From UBA1479 sp002706405 (GTDB lineage Bacteria; Pseudomonadota; Alphaproteobacteria; Rhodospirillales; Casp-alpha2), in assembly GCA_963972255.1 (NCBI GenBank), contig CAXATO010000015.1:43753-107752 (forward strand): DNA of 64,000 nt, written 5' to 3'. Under the pieces are notes generated by a model that did not search any database, had not been told where the DNA came from, and was given only the letters and a program-made list of their open reading frames with translations. The position numbers and the translations under genes were made by a program. The first letter of the stretch is position 1. Each line of letters opens with the position of its first letter. Positions 34,724-45,178 of the stretch are shown here, in pieces.

Positions 34724-35743
34724 TCAGCCGCCCCGGGCCCGATTGGCGGCGATCTGGCGGGCTGCGACCATGGCCGCGACAAGGCTCTGCGGGCTGGCCT
34801 TGCCGGTGCCCGCGATGTCCAGGGCCGTGCCGTGGTCCGGCGAGGTGCGGACGATGGGCAAGCCGAGCGTGATGTTGACGCCGCCATCGAAATCCAGGGC
34901 CTTGACCGGGATCAGCGCCTGATCATGGTACATGCAGAGGGCAGCGTCATAGCCCTGGCGCGCGCGCGGGCTGAACAGGGTGTCCGGCGGCGCCGGTCCC
35001 CAGGCGTCGATGCCTTCGGCACGCAGGGCCGCCACGGCCGGGGCGACGATGTCGCGGTCTTCGGTGCCGAGCGCCCCGTCTTCACCGCCATGGGGGTTCA
35101 ATCCGGCGATGGCGAGGCGCGGCTTGTTGATGCCGAAATCACGTTTGAGCGCCGCCGCCGTGATGCGGCCCTTGGCGATGATGGTTGCAACGTCAAGGCT
35201 GGCGATGGCATCGCGCAGGCTGACGTGAACGGTTACCGGCACGGCCCGCAGCGCATCACAGGCCAGCATCATTACGGGCTCGTTCCCGCCGCAGAGTTCG
35301 GCGATGTATTCCGTATGCCCCGGATGCTTGAAGCCGGCGGCATAGAGCACGGATTTCTGGATCGGGTTGGTGACGACTCCGGCAGCGGTGCCATCCAATG
35401 CCAAGTGCACGGCCCGCGCGATCGCTTGGGTCACCGCGGCCGCGTTGGCGGGGTCGGGCTTGCCCGGTGTGACGGGAGCCGACAGGCGTTCCGCCAAGAC
35501 GGGCAGGGCACGGTCAAACTGGTCGCCGGCTTGGCCGGGTTCGGTGATTTCTGCGATCGGAGCATCGATTTTAAGATGATCGGCAAGAGCCCGCAGGCGG
35601 TCCGGATCATCGATCGCGAAAAAGACGCCGGTGCGCTCGCGGGCCGAAGCCCAGGCCTGGAGGGTCAACTCACCACCCACTCCGGCGGGCTCACCCATGG
35701 TCAGAGCAAGCGGTCGGGGGCCGGTTACGGCGGTCGCGGTCAC
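34724..35743 (-). CDS. pdxA: 4-hydroxythreonine-4-phosphate dehydrogenase
   Basis: This enzyme of about 339 residues acts in pyridoxal phosphate synthesis. It starts with a GTG 2 bases after the surA stop and opens with PLALTMGEPAGVGGEL. Metal-binding histidines appear in HPGHTEYIAELCG, LNPHGGEDG and CMYHDQALIPVK, the three family sites. A longer upstream frame inside surA lacks PdxA character. The surA-pdxA-rsmA order is shared with E. coli. Confidence 0.96.
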   Translation of the reverse strand: MTATAVTGPRPLALTMGEPAGVGGELTLQAWASARERTGVFFAIDDPDRLRALADHLKIDAPIAEITEPGQAGDQFDRALPVLAERLSAPVTPGKPDPANAAAVTQAIARAVHLALDGTAAGVVTNPIQKSVLYAAGFKHPGHTEYIAELCGGNEPVMMLACDALRAVPVTVHVSLRDAIASLDVATIIAKGRITAAALKRDFGINKPRLAIAGLNPHGGEDGALGTEDRDIVAPAVAALRAEGIDAWGPAPPDTLFSPRARQGYDAALCMYHDQALIPVKALDFDGGVNITLGLPIVRTSPDHGTALDIAGTGKASPQSLVAAMVAARQIAANRARGG

Positions 35744-35745
35744 GT

Positions 35746-37065
35746 CTATCGCCGTTCGATGAAGGCGTTTCGTCGAAGGTCGCGCAGGAACTGCCGCGCC
35801 GCCAGGTCGAGGCGGTCGTTGACCAGGCGGTTCCGCACCTGTGTCCGCAGCTGATCCTTGGCATTCTCCGAAACGCGTTCGCAGACCATGAACAGCATGA
35901 ATGCACCCGGGACCTTGATGATTTCGCTGGGTTTGCCGTCGGGCAGGTCCTTGATGGCGTCGCGCACAAGGGGTGACAGCTGGCTGGAGCGGACGCGCAG
36001 AGTATCCGACGTCAACCCGCCAGCCACGGTCTTCGGAATTGCGGCGACGGTGGCGCAATTGTCGGCGCGCAGGCGCAGGCGTTTCGCAAGGTCGCGCTTT
36101 GCCTCTACTTCGCTGGCCGGACCGGTTTCCGAGATCGGAATCGTCAATTGCTGGAGCACGATGTTGGGATCGACGTCGGGTCCGGAGGCACCCTGGGACA
36201 CGCGCTGATCACGCAGCCAATAGACCGCCCAGCCGGCGGCCGTGCGGATTGGAGGGGAAAACTCCCCGATCTTCACTGCGGCAAGGGCGCGGGAGACTTC
36301 CGGGGCCAGCGAATTCAGGGACACCCAGCCCAGGTCACCGCCGACGGCGGCAGTGGGGCTTTGAGAAAAAGTCGTAGCCATGGCCTGGAACGGGGTGCCG
36401 CTTTTCAGTTCGCCCAGAATTCTCTCGGCGACCTTCCGCGTCTCTTCGTCCTTGGGTTGCGCGTCCACGGGCAGGAAGATTTCCGACAGCAGGGCGACGG
36501 GCTTCCCTTTTTCCGCATCCAGGCGGGCGATTTCCTCGTCGACCTCTTCATCGGAAATTTGGGTCAGGGCCCGGAACCGGAAGCGCAGGGCCTCGTTCCA
36601 CGCCAGATCCGCGCGAATCTGCTGGTATAAGACCTCCTTGGACAGGCTCAGGCGTTCCAGAAGGTCAAGCATGCCGTTCGCGGGCATGCTGCGGGACTTT
36701 TCAAACCTTCGAACGGCGGCTTCGATGGCTTTTTCGGGAATGTCGATGCCAAGGGTCTTCGCTTCCTGGCGTTTCAATTCTTCGTCGATCAGGGTGTCGA
36801 CGATTTTGGGCGCCAATTCCAACGCGGTTTCACGGTTGGCCGGCAGCCCGGACAGCGCGATGACGAATTTCAGGCGCGCATGGAGGTCATACTCGGAGAT
36901 CGGCGCGCTGTTCACGGTCGCCACAATTCCCATGCGCTGGGCCTGGGCCGGCGCCGGAATGCCGGCGAAAACGGCCAGTAATAGGACGACGGCAAGCCGA
37001 GCGACCAAGCGGGATGGGGCGGAGCGGAATCCGATGGAGAAAATCATGATCTGCGGTAATCGCAT
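35746..37065 (-). CDS. surA: Periplasmic chaperone/peptidyl-prolyl isomerase SurA
   Basis: This 439-residue exported protein has a signal peptide (ARLAVVLLLAVFAGIPAPAQA), a SurA N-terminal domain (NSAPISEYDLHARLKFVI) and a parvulin domain near 200-300 (LSEIFLPVDAQP, FSQSPTAAVGGDLGWV). It should escort outer-membrane beta-barrels, including LptD encoded just upstream. The ATG directly follows the lptD stop; a second ATG six codons in is possible. Confidence 0.95.
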   Translation of the reverse strand: MRLPQIMIFSIGFRSAPSRLVARLAVVLLLAVFAGIPAPAQAQRMGIVATVNSAPISEYDLHARLKFVIALSGLPANRETALELAPKIVDTLIDEELKRQEAKTLGIDIPEKAIEAAVRRFEKSRSMPANGMLDLLERLSLSKEVLYQQIRADLAWNEALRFRFRALTQISDEEVDEEIARLDAEKGKPVALLSEIFLPVDAQPKDEETRKVAERILGELKSGTPFQAMATTFSQSPTAAVGGDLGWVSLNSLAPEVSRALAAVKIGEFSPPIRTAAGWAVYWLRDQRVSQGASGPDVDPNIVLQQLTIPISETGPASEVEAKRDLAKRLRLRADNCATVAAIPKTVAGGLTSDTLRVRSSQLSPLVRDAIKDLPDGKPSEIIKVPGAFMLFMVCERVSENAKDQLRTQVRNRLVNDRLDLAARQFLRDLRRNAFIERR

Positions 37066-39396
37066 TTAGAAGGTGATCTGTCCAAGAGTCTTTAACAGCA
37101 GATTGATGGTAAAGGCATCCGTGGGCTGCAGATCCCTGTCCTCATAGAATGTTCGCGACAGACGGGTTGTCACGATCAGGCATTCGTTTTCGAATATCAG
37201 GTCACTGGCGATGGAACGCATTTCATTCGCGGCCAGGTCTCGGACCGCTCTGACATTAATGCGCCAGTCCCGTGATACTTGCGAGGACGCGGAGAACGAC
37301 AGTTCCTCACGGCCCGTGAACTCACTATCCGCCGGTTCTTCAAAGAAGATATAGCCGGCCGACGCGCGCAGCAATGGGACACCGGCGGTGGCTTGTACCT
37401 GGTGGCGTCGGGCGGAAAATCCGTCTTTGGCGATCTGGGTGCGGTAGGCAAGATCGAGGTACCGCGACGGATTGATGCGAGCGCTGGCGACGATGTCGGA
37501 CAGATCGTCTTCCAGGCCGCTGCCTTCCGCGAACGTATCGTCGGTATGGAACCGATAGGTTTGCCCCACCAGTAAGGACAATCCATAGCCGGTCGGCCCG
37601 TAAAGCCCCCATTTCAAGCCGTAGTTGACCCGCGTGCCGCCTTCCACCCGGTCGATGCCGCCGAAACGGTTCACATCAAACAGGTTGGTGTCGTCGAATT
37701 CGAATTCCTGGCTGTCTTCGTTGGGGATTTCCGCCGGATTTCCGCCGTTCGGGCTGGTGATGATGTTGACGATGGGCTCAAGCGTTTGGCTGGCCTTACC
37801 CAATTGACTGATCAACGGAAAACGCCAATCGAGTGACGCATAAGGGAAAATTCGGCCCGTCATGCCGGTAAAATCGGTGTCGTTGGCGCGGCTTACGTTG
37901 TTGACGTGGTAGGCGTCGGCCCATATCCCGGTGGAGAAGTTGATCAGGTTTCCGATGGAATCGGAGAATCGCCGGTTCCACGACGGACGGATCGAGATGC
38001 GCCGGGTGTCGTTGCCGCTATCGTCGCGGGACACGGCGAGCAGGCTGGCTTCGACGTTGAAGTTTCCGCCAAAGCGGTCCGGTTCGCCGGCATGGCTGAA
38101 TTCGACCAAGGGCATAACCAGGGGGCTGTCGATGGAATCCGCGTCGGCGCGTTGATCCTGGAACGCATAGGCGTTGACCGCCAGATAATTGCGGCCGCGG
38201 AAGCCTTCGGCATAGACCCGGCTTTCCAGCACAGGGGGGCTGTCGAAACCGAACCGGCGCAAGTAGGTGTCGTCGGTGGCCCGGTTGATGTCAAAACCGG
38301 CGCGCCAGGTCTTGTTCAGGTCCCAAATGCCTTCGGTCGCAATGTGGCCGCGGAATTCGTCTTCGGAATCGTTGATTCCGCTGACCTGCGCATCGAGCTT
38401 GCCGTTCATGAACCGCTTGCGGTAGTCGAGCGTCAGCTGCAACCCTTCGGATTCTGATAACGCCGGGGTGGCGGTAATGTCGGACGTTTCGTCAAAGGGA
38501 TAGAAATAGGGCAGCCGGGTTACGAACCCGAGGTCGGATGATCCGCCAAAACCAGGTGCCAAGAATCCCGCCTTGCGCCGGATGCTGGGGTCGGGGTGGA
38601 TGAAATAGGGCGTATAGAGCACCGGATAGCCATAAACTTCGAGCCAGGCATCCCGGTATTCGATCGTCTTGTTGCGTTTGTCGTGAATGACCCTGACGGC
38701 TTTGATCTGCCAGAGCGGCGGCGCGTCGGGATCTTCGGCGCATTGCTTGCAAGGCGTATAGACCCCTTTTCGCAACTCGGTAATGAGAGCGCCCGACCGT
38801 TTGGCTCCCTCCGCCGCGAGGCGAGAGCGATCGGTCAGGATCATGCCGATGTTGCGGACAAGGCCGTCCTTCAGGTCGCCGGAGATGGTAATCTGGTCGG
38901 CGAACAGGGTTTCGCCGGAGGGTTCCAGGATGGTGATGTTCCCGACCGCCTGCACGATGTCCGTGTTTTGGTTATAGGTTACCTTGTCGGCCAGCAGCAC
39001 CCGTTCGCCATGGGTGATTTCCACGTTGCCATAGGCTGAAACCAGACCGTTTTCACGGTCGAAGCTCATTTCATCGGCCAATAAATTGACCGGAACCTCC
39101 GGCGGCTCATCGGTTGGGACGGGCGGTGCAGATGCCGGCAGGGCCTGAGGCAGCCTCGGCAGGAGAGGGGTTGTGGCGGGTTCGGAAACAGGCTTGAGGA
39201 CCGTCGCAGGCGTTGGGGCCAGGGAGCCGCCGGCTGCGGGGGCGATGGGCCGTGGCGTGCGTTGAAAGAGAATGCCGAGCGGGCGTTCAGCCGTCGCGCC
39301 GCTCAGGGCGGCCTGTGCCGGTGCCGTCAGCGACAGCGCTGCCGCCAGAAGCGGCGCGGTCATAAGGCCGCGGAGCGTTTGTCGGCTGTTTTGCAT
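37066..39396 (-). CDS. lptD: LPS-assembly protein LptD
   Basis: This 776-residue outer-membrane beta-barrel inserts LPS at the cell surface. It has a signal peptide (LMTAPLLAAALSLTAPAQA), a Pro-rich linker, an OstA/LptA-like beta-jellyroll domain (EMSFDRENGLVSAYGNVEIT) and then the barrel. A CxxC pair in YTPCKQCAED is typical of the alphaproteobacterial form. Its partners lptG and lptF are upstream and its chaperone surA is downstream. Confidence 0.96.
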   Translation of the reverse strand: MQNSRQTLRGLMTAPLLAAALSLTAPAQAALSGATAERPLGILFQRTPRPIAPAAGGSLAPTPATVLKPVSEPATTPLLPRLPQALPASAPPVPTDEPPEVPVNLLADEMSFDRENGLVSAYGNVEITHGERVLLADKVTYNQNTDIVQAVGNITILEPSGETLFADQITISGDLKDGLVRNIGMILTDRSRLAAEGAKRSGALITELRKGVYTPCKQCAEDPDAPPLWQIKAVRVIHDKRNKTIEYRDAWLEVYGYPVLYTPYFIHPDPSIRRKAGFLAPGFGGSSDLGFVTRLPYFYPFDETSDITATPALSESEGLQLTLDYRKRFMNGKLDAQVSGINDSEDEFRGHIATEGIWDLNKTWRAGFDINRATDDTYLRRFGFDSPPVLESRVYAEGFRGRNYLAVNAYAFQDQRADADSIDSPLVMPLVEFSHAGEPDRFGGNFNVEASLLAVSRDDSGNDTRRISIRPSWNRRFSDSIGNLINFSTGIWADAYHVNNVSRANDTDFTGMTGRIFPYASLDWRFPLISQLGKASQTLEPIVNIITSPNGGNPAEIPNEDSQEFEFDDTNLFDVNRFGGIDRVEGGTRVNYGLKWGLYGPTGYGLSLLVGQTYRFHTDDTFAEGSGLEDDLSDIVASARINPSRYLDLAYRTQIAKDGFSARRHQVQATAGVPLLRASAGYIFFEEPADSEFTGREELSFSASSQVSRDWRINVRAVRDLAANEMRSIASDLIFENECLIVTTRLSRTFYEDRDLQPTDAFTINLLLKTLGQITF

Positions 39397-39401
39397 GGCG
39401 G

Positions 39402-40502
39402 TCAGCCGTCCTCCAAATGCAGCAGCATCGCGGCACCCAGCATGGTCGCGACGCCCGAGGGGGTCCAGGCGGCAAGCAGCACCGGAATGCTATCCGATAG
39501 ACCAAGGGCGAAGACGATATCGGAGAAAAAATACAGAACGAAGCCGGTCAAGACTCCGCCCGAGATGATGTACGTCGTGCCGCCGCGCCGCGTCTGGCGC
39601 AGGGTGAACGTTGCGGCGATCAGGACCATGGCGCACATCAACAGCGGTGCCGACAATAGGGTGTGCCAATACAGGCGGTGGCGGATGGCTGAAAACCCGG
39701 CGTTTTCCAACGTATCGATAAAGTGTGGCAGATCCCAGAAAGACATGGTTTCCGGCGGCGCGAAGTTATCCTGGATGCGGTTGACGGTCAGGTCCGTCGG
39801 CAGCCAGTAATTTTTTTCATATCGGGCCGGCAATTCGGGCTCGAATATCCAGGCTTCCGTGAGATGCCAGAAACCGTCCTCGAGGCGGGCCGATTGCGCA
39901 TCGACGCGCTGGCGAAACGTGTCCTTGCCTTCGTAAAGGAAGACCAAGACATCACGTAACTCGACCTCGCTTTTCTGCTGCAGGACGCGTTCCGCGTGGA
40001 CGACGCTTTGGCCTTTGTCGTCGGCCTGACGCAGCCACAGGCCCGAATTGGAAATGGATAAGAAACTGGTGTGTCCTTCAATACGGGTCGCTTCCAGCCG
40101 TTCGTAGCGGCCCAGCATGGACGACGACAGGGGGTTGATGATCGTGACCTGAAGAATGCCCAGAAGGAAGGCGAGGAACAGAACCGGCAGCATGAACTGC
40201 CAGGCGGAAATCCCGGTCGCCCGCGTCACGACCAGTTCATTGGTGCGCGTCAGCCGCCAAAATGCGGCCATGCCGCCGAACAGAATGGCGAAGGGAAAGG
40301 TTTTCTGACCCATGAACGGCAGTTTCAAAAGGGACATCTCCATGACCATCGCGAAGGTCACGGAATCATGTTGGGCCGTGCGCCGCAGCAGCTCAACGGA
40401 ATCGAACAGCAGGATCAGCAAAAGGAACAGGCAGAAGATGCCAAGGAAGCTGACCAGGAATTGTCGCCCGATATAAACGGACAGGATCATCGACAAGCGC
40501 AT
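39402..40502 (-). CDS. lptG: LPS export ABC transporter permease LptG
   Basis: This protein of about 366 residues has three N-terminal and three C-terminal membrane helices around a large periplasmic jellyroll. It opens MRLSMILSVYIGRQFLVSF and has GMAAFWRLTRTNELVVTRATGISAWQF, the coupling-helix region of the LptF/G family. It lies 14 bases after lptF and 5 before lptD. Confidence 0.95.
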   Translation of the reverse strand: MRLSMILSVYIGRQFLVSFLGIFCLFLLLILLFDSVELLRRTAQHDSVTFAMVMEMSLLKLPFMGQKTFPFAILFGGMAAFWRLTRTNELVVTRATGISAWQFMLPVLFLAFLLGILQVTIINPLSSSMLGRYERLEATRIEGHTSFLSISNSGLWLRQADDKGQSVVHAERVLQQKSEVELRDVLVFLYEGKDTFRQRVDAQSARLEDGFWHLTEAWIFEPELPARYEKNYWLPTDLTVNRIQDNFAPPETMSFWDLPHFIDTLENAGFSAIRHRLYWHTLLSAPLLMCAMVLIAATFTLRQTRRGGTTYIISGGVLTGFVLYFFSDIVFALGLSDSIPVLLAAWTPSGVATMLGAAMLLHLEDG

Positions 40503-40516
40503 GTCGTTCTCCGTCC

Positions 40517-41629
40517 TCAGGCCGTCTTGGGCATGGCTGGGGCCGCCGACGGCGGCTTGACCATGACCAGCCAGCAAAGCGGCATAGGTGCCAGGACAGC
40601 GGCGTAAAGCAGCGGAATCAGGTCAAGGTTCTTAGCGGTCATGTTTTCCACGCCGAGGATGATCGCCTGCAGCATCACCATGCTTCCGACGGCGGCGAGA
40701 ACCCGCGCGGTTTGAGTCCGACGGCCGAAATTCCCCGTCAATAGGCAACTCAGGCCGATCATGGTAAAGGTCAGGCAGAGCATCGGCGCAATCAGCCGTC
40801 GGTGGGCTTCGACGATAAATTTTCCGACGTTCTGCGCGCCGATCAGGTGGATCTGATTGCGGGTGTCGAACAGTTCGTCAAGCGTGCGTTCCCGGGGTTC
40901 GCGCCATCGCGCTCCCTGGGGGCCGCCGATGGCCAGATTGTAGACCCAGCGGTCGAAATACAGGATCGAGAGCTTGTTGGTGGCCGTGTCGACTTCCTGC
41001 CGATTGCCCTTGAACATGACCACGCGAGGGCCGGTCGGCGTATCGATCATGGCCCCCCGGTCCGCCATCAAGGTGAACGGCTTGGTCTTGTCGCGGGTGT
41101 CATGAACCAGAATGCCATGCAACTGTCCATCGGGTGTGCGGGCGCGCACATAGACCGTGGTCGTCTTCCCGACGTTGTTGAATTCGCCTTCCTTCAACAA
41201 GACGTGGGACACGCTATTGCGGATGTCCCACTGCAGGTCTCGAAAAGCACGGTAAGATTCCGGCACCAATTTCAGGTGCAGCGTGTAGGACAGGAGGACC
41301 GTGATGACCGCCAGGATCAGCGCCGGCTTGGCAAGCGCGAACTGGCTGAAGCCCGTCGCGCGCATGACCACCAGTTCGCGGTCGGTGATCAGCTTCGCAT
41401 AAATGAACACGACCACCGTAAACAGGGCGATCGGCAGGATGACGATCAGGAAGTTGGGCAGCAAAAGCCCGGAAAGATAGAAAAATGTCCCCGCGCTCAA
41501 TCCTCGGTTGACGATCATCTCGACAAACCGCAGCGACTGCGTGAGCCAGATGATGCAGGTCAGGCCCGTCGTCACAAGGATCATGCCAACCAGAAGTTGG
41601 CGCAATACGTACCGCGTTAGCGAGTTCAT
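40517..41629 (-). CDS. lptF: LPS export ABC transporter permease LptF
   Basis: This 370-residue partner of LptG has the same fold: MNSLTRYVLRQLLVGMILVT and KLITDRELVVMRATGFSQF (coupling helix). With LptG and the ATPase LptB (not in the window) it extracts LPS from the inner membrane. It is the first gene of the operon lptF-lptG-lptD-surA-pdxA-rsmA, which is packed with gaps of 0-14 bases. Confidence 0.95.
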   Translation of the reverse strand: MNSLTRYVLRQLLVGMILVTTGLTCIIWLTQSLRFVEMIVNRGLSAGTFFYLSGLLLPNFLIVILPIALFTVVVFIYAKLITDRELVVMRATGFSQFALAKPALILAVITVLLSYTLHLKLVPESYRAFRDLQWDIRNSVSHVLLKEGEFNNVGKTTTVYVRARTPDGQLHGILVHDTRDKTKPFTLMADRGAMIDTPTGPRVVMFKGNRQEVDTATNKLSILYFDRWVYNLAIGGPQGARWREPRERTLDELFDTRNQIHLIGAQNVGKFIVEAHRRLIAPMLCLTFTMIGLSCLLTGNFGRRTQTARVLAAVGSMVMLQAIILGVENMTAKNLDLIPLLYAAVLAPMPLCWLVMVKPPSAAPAMPKTA

Positions 41630-41742
41630 TCGAATCCCCAGGGAATGAGGACCCCAAACTGTAGGAAAAAGGTTAACAAATCAAGGCACAACCCCCGTAA
41701 TTCGGGGCGATGGCGAGGTTCCGTCGGGCCGCGCTGAAAGGC

Positions 41743-43530
41743 CTAGAAGGCGTCGGGCGAAACGGCGGCGACGGTGCCGCCGCCGGCCAGGATCGTCGCC
41801 CGCAGCGCCGCCGCCTGGGGCAGGTACTGTTCGGCGAAGAAACGGGCCGATAGGACCTTGTGATCCAGATAGGGATCGGTGTCGCCTTGGTCCCTGCGCC
41901 GGGCCGCGCACAAGGCCCCCTGGGCCAGCAGCCAGCCGCCCGTGGCGATGCCCATCAGGCGCAGGTAATGCACGGCGCCGGCGGCGGCCGGAGCCGGGTC
42001 CTGGGGCCAGGTATCGACGATCCAGTCGGTCGCCGTTTCCAGGGCGCGGACGGCGGCAGTCAAGGGTTCGGCCAAATCGCTCAGCCCGCCGTCATCGGCG
42101 GTCAGGTCGGCGATGGTTTCCCGCATGGCCTTGATCAATTCGCCGGCGGCAACGCCTTCGTCGCGGGCGACCTTGCGGCCGACCAGATCGTTCGCTTGAA
42201 TACCGTTGGTGCCTTCGTAGATGCGGGTTACGCGGATGTCCCGCGCGTGCTGCGCCGCCCCGGTTTCTTCGATATAGCCCATGCCGCCGTGGACCTGAAT
42301 GCCCAGGTCGGCGACCTCGGACGCAACGTCCGTCGAAAAGGCCTTGGCGACGGGAGTCATGAGGTCGACGAAGCTTTGGGCACGGGCGCGCTCTTCAGGA
42401 TCGGCGTGGCGCCGGGAGATATCGACGGCGCCCGCGACCCGGTAGGCGATGGCGCGGACGGCTTCCGTCTGCACCCGCATGGCCAGCAGCATGCGGCGCA
42501 CGTCCGGATGGTGGATGATGGTCACGGGATCGGCCCCGCCACCTGTGAGGGCACGGCTTTGCACGCGGTCCTTGGCGAAATCGCGGGCCTGCTGATAGGC
42601 CCGCTCGGCGATGCCCACGCCTTCCATGCCAACGGCCAGACGCGCCGCATTCATCATGATGAACATGTACTCAATCCCACGGTTTTCCTCGCCGATCAGG
42701 AAGGCCCGGGCGCCGCCGTCATCGCCATAGGACATGACCGCGGTCGGGCTGGCGTGCATGCCCATTTTGTGTTCCAGCGAGACGCACCGCAGATCGTTGC
42801 GCGCCCCCGGGTTACCGTCCGCATCGGGCAGGAACTTGGGCACCACGAACAGGGACAGGCCCTTGATCCCTTCGGGCCCGTCGGGGGATCGCGCGAGCAC
42901 CATGTGGACGATGTTTTCCGCCATGTCGTGTTCGCCATGGCTGATGAAGATCTTCTGGCCCCGCACGAGATAGTGACCGTCGGCGCGTTCGGCCTTGCAG
43001 CGAATACGCGCCAGGTCCGATCCGGCCTGCGGTTCGGTCAAATTCATGGTCCCGGCCCACTGTCCAGTGACCAGCTTTTCCAGGTAGATGGCGTTGATCT
43101 CGTCGGAGCCGTGGGACAGCAGCAGCTCGATGGCGCTTTGCGTCAGCATGGGGCAAAGGGCAAAGGACAGATTGGCGGCGTGCCAGATTTCCGACACCGC
43201 CGTCGCCACCAGCACGGGCAGACCTTGGCCGCCCCAATCTTCCGGCGCCCAGATGCCGTTCCAGCCGGACTCGACGAACTGCTGATAGGCGTCGGGGAAT
43301 CCCTTGGGCGTGCGGACCACGCCGTTTTCCAGGACGCAGCCTTCCTGGTCGCCCGTGTGATTAAGCGGAGCAAGGACGTCCGCGCCGAATTTGCCGGCTT
43401 CATCGAGAATCGCGTCGACCAGATCCGGCGTCGCGTCGTCGAACCCGGGCAGTTGGTTCACGGCATCCAGGCCTGCGATCTCGTTCAGCGCGAAGCGCAT
43501 GTCGTCCAGGGGGGCTCGGTAATCGGCCAT
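41743..43530 (-). CDS. Acyl-CoA dehydrogenase (DmdC-like subgroup)
   Basis: This FAD enzyme of about 595 residues is longer than the usual 380-residue acyl-CoA dehydrogenases because of an extra C-terminal domain. This matches the group that includes 3-methylmercaptopropionyl-CoA dehydrogenase DmdC. It opens MADYRAPLDDMRFALNEI and shows the FAD/substrate motifs MNLTEPQAGSDLARI and IQVHGGMGYIEETGAAQHAR. GGAGA precedes the ATG at 43530; the frame continues upstream without family character. The true acyl substrate cannot be called from sequence. Confidence 0.9.
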   Translation of the reverse strand: MADYRAPLDDMRFALNEIAGLDAVNQLPGFDDATPDLVDAILDEAGKFGADVLAPLNHTGDQEGCVLENGVVRTPKGFPDAYQQFVESGWNGIWAPEDWGGQGLPVLVATAVSEIWHAANLSFALCPMLTQSAIELLLSHGSDEINAIYLEKLVTGQWAGTMNLTEPQAGSDLARIRCKAERADGHYLVRGQKIFISHGEHDMAENIVHMVLARSPDGPEGIKGLSLFVVPKFLPDADGNPGARNDLRCVSLEHKMGMHASPTAVMSYGDDGGARAFLIGEENRGIEYMFIMMNAARLAVGMEGVGIAERAYQQARDFAKDRVQSRALTGGGADPVTIIHHPDVRRMLLAMRVQTEAVRAIAYRVAGAVDISRRHADPEERARAQSFVDLMTPVAKAFSTDVASEVADLGIQVHGGMGYIEETGAAQHARDIRVTRIYEGTNGIQANDLVGRKVARDEGVAAGELIKAMRETIADLTADDGGLSDLAEPLTAAVRALETATDWIVDTWPQDPAPAAAGAVHYLRLMGIATGGWLLAQGALCAARRRDQGDTDPYLDHKVLSARFFAEQYLPQAAALRATILAGGGTVAAVSPDAF

Positions 43531-43675
43531 GGGCTGTCTCCTTAACACCTCGGTTGTAGGCAAGGATCGGGGCGCTGACAACGGTGCCGTTACGTCAAGG
43601 GCCGCGGTCATCTGGCGCCCGGCCTCCGGCCATGTAATATGACCCCCATCACGACGCATCAGGAGACTTTCCACC

Positions 43676-45145
43676 ATGTCCGCATATGATCTTTTAATCA
43701 CCGATACCGATGTCATCGACGGCACCGGCGGCCCCATACGGCGCGCCGATGTGGGGGTTTCGGGTGACCGTGTCATGGCGGTGGGAAACCTGGTGGCCGA
43801 AGGGGCCATGGCCAAGGAAACGATTGATGGCAGCGGCCTAGCCCTGGCGCCCGGCTTTATCGACGTCCACACCCACGACGACCGCCTGGTTCTGACCCAG
43901 CCCAGCGTGGCGCCCAAGACCAGCCAAGGCGTGACGACCGTGGTCACCGGCAACTGCGGCGTGTCGTTGGCACCCTTCGTGCCGGGCAGTCGGGCCGGTG
44001 AGTCGGACCCGCCGGGCCCGATGGCGCTGCTCGGCAGCTGGGCCGATTATCGGTTCCCCACCCTGGCCGATTACAACGCCGCCCTGGCCGACAGCCCGGC
44101 CGCCATCAACGTGGCTTCCCTGGTCGGCCATTCGACCCTGCGCGCCGGGGTGATGATGGATACCTTTGACCGTGCCGCGACCAAGGCCGAGATCGACGCA
44201 ATGGCGCGGATGCTGGAGCAAAGCCTGAAGGACGGCGCCGTCGGCCTGTCCACGGGCTTGGCCTATCCCACGGCGATCCATGCGCCCACGGACGAAATTG
44301 TCGAACTGGCGGCCTGTCTCAAGGATTTCGGGGCGCTCTACACCACCCATATGCGCAACGAAGGCCCGGATCTGGTGGAATCGGTGGACGAAACCATCGA
44401 CATCGCCCGGCGGTCCGGTGCGGCCACGGTGATTTCCCACCACAAATGCGTCGGTCGGGAAAACTGGGGCAAGAGCCACGACAGCCTGGCCCATATCAAG
44501 GCGGCGCAGAAAGACATCACCTTGGATTACGACCTGTATCCCTACACGGCGACCTCGACGATCCTGCTCAAGGATTTTCTGTCGACCTCGGAAAAGACCG
44601 TGCTGACGTCCTCCGTTCCCCATCCGGAATTGGTCGGCCGCGAATTCGACAGCGTCGTCGCCGAATGGGGCTGTTCCGTGGACGAGGCGATCCGTCGTCT
44701 GTCGCCGGCAGGGGCGGTCTATTTCCGCATGGACGAGGCCGAGGTGCGCCGCATCATGGCGTTCCCGGGCGCGATGATCGCCTCGGACGGTCTGCCCATC
44801 GACGAAGGGCGGCCGCATCCGCGCCTGTGGGGGACGTTCCCCCGGGTGCTCGGCCATTACTGCCGGGACGAGGGCGTGTTGACCTTGGAAGAAGCCGTCC
44901 ACCGCATGTCCGGCAAGCCGGCCAGCGTGTTCGGCCTGAAAGATCGGGGGGTGATCCGTGAAGGAGCATTCGCCGATCTGGTGCTGTTCAACCCGAAGAC
45001 GGTGATCGACCGGGCCACGTTCGAAGCACCGGAGACACCGGCCGGCGGGATCGAACGCGTTTATGTGAACGGGGCCTTGGTTTGGCATGATCTCGCCTGG
45101 ACCGGGGCGCGGCCGGGCCGGCGGGTCGGACGGGCGGTGGCCTAA
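43676..45145 (+). CDS. N-acyl-D-amino-acid deacylase (D-aminoacylase family amidohydrolase)
   Basis: This 489-residue amidohydrolase has metal ligands H65 and H67 in DVHTHDD, the Cys ligand C94 in VVTGNCGVSLAP, and the later HMRNEGPDLVESVDE and ISHHKCVGRENWGKS. All are typical of D-aminoacylases, which release D-amino acids from their N-acyl forms. The C-terminus has the IREGAFADLVLFNP block. It is divergent from the acyl-CoA dehydrogenase gene. Confidence 0.9.
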   Translation: MSAYDLLITDTDVIDGTGGPIRRADVGVSGDRVMAVGNLVAEGAMAKETIDGSGLALAPGFIDVHTHDDRLVLTQPSVAPKTSQGVTTVVTGNCGVSLAPFVPGSRAGESDPPGPMALLGSWADYRFPTLADYNAALADSPAAINVASLVGHSTLRAGVMMDTFDRAATKAEIDAMARMLEQSLKDGAVGLSTGLAYPTAIHAPTDEIVELAACLKDFGALYTTHMRNEGPDLVESVDETIDIARRSGAATVISHHKCVGRENWGKSHDSLAHIKAAQKDITLDYDLYPYTATSTILLKDFLSTSEKTVLTSSVPHPELVGREFDSVVAEWGCSVDEAIRRLSPAGAVYFRMDEAEVRRIMAFPGAMIASDGLPIDEGRPHPRLWGTFPRVLGHYCRDEGVLTLEEAVHRMSGKPASVFGLKDRGVIREGAFADLVLFNPKTVIDRATFEAPETPAGGIERVYVNGALVWHDLAWTGARPGRRVGRAVA

Positions 45146-45178
45146 CCCTGGGCGGCGCGGTTTGGCCGATGCCCGGCA

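Noticed and set aside
41860..43545. A 561-codon plus-strand frame opposite the acyl-CoA dehydrogenase gene
   Set aside because: Antisense shadow of a strongly conserved FAD enzyme.
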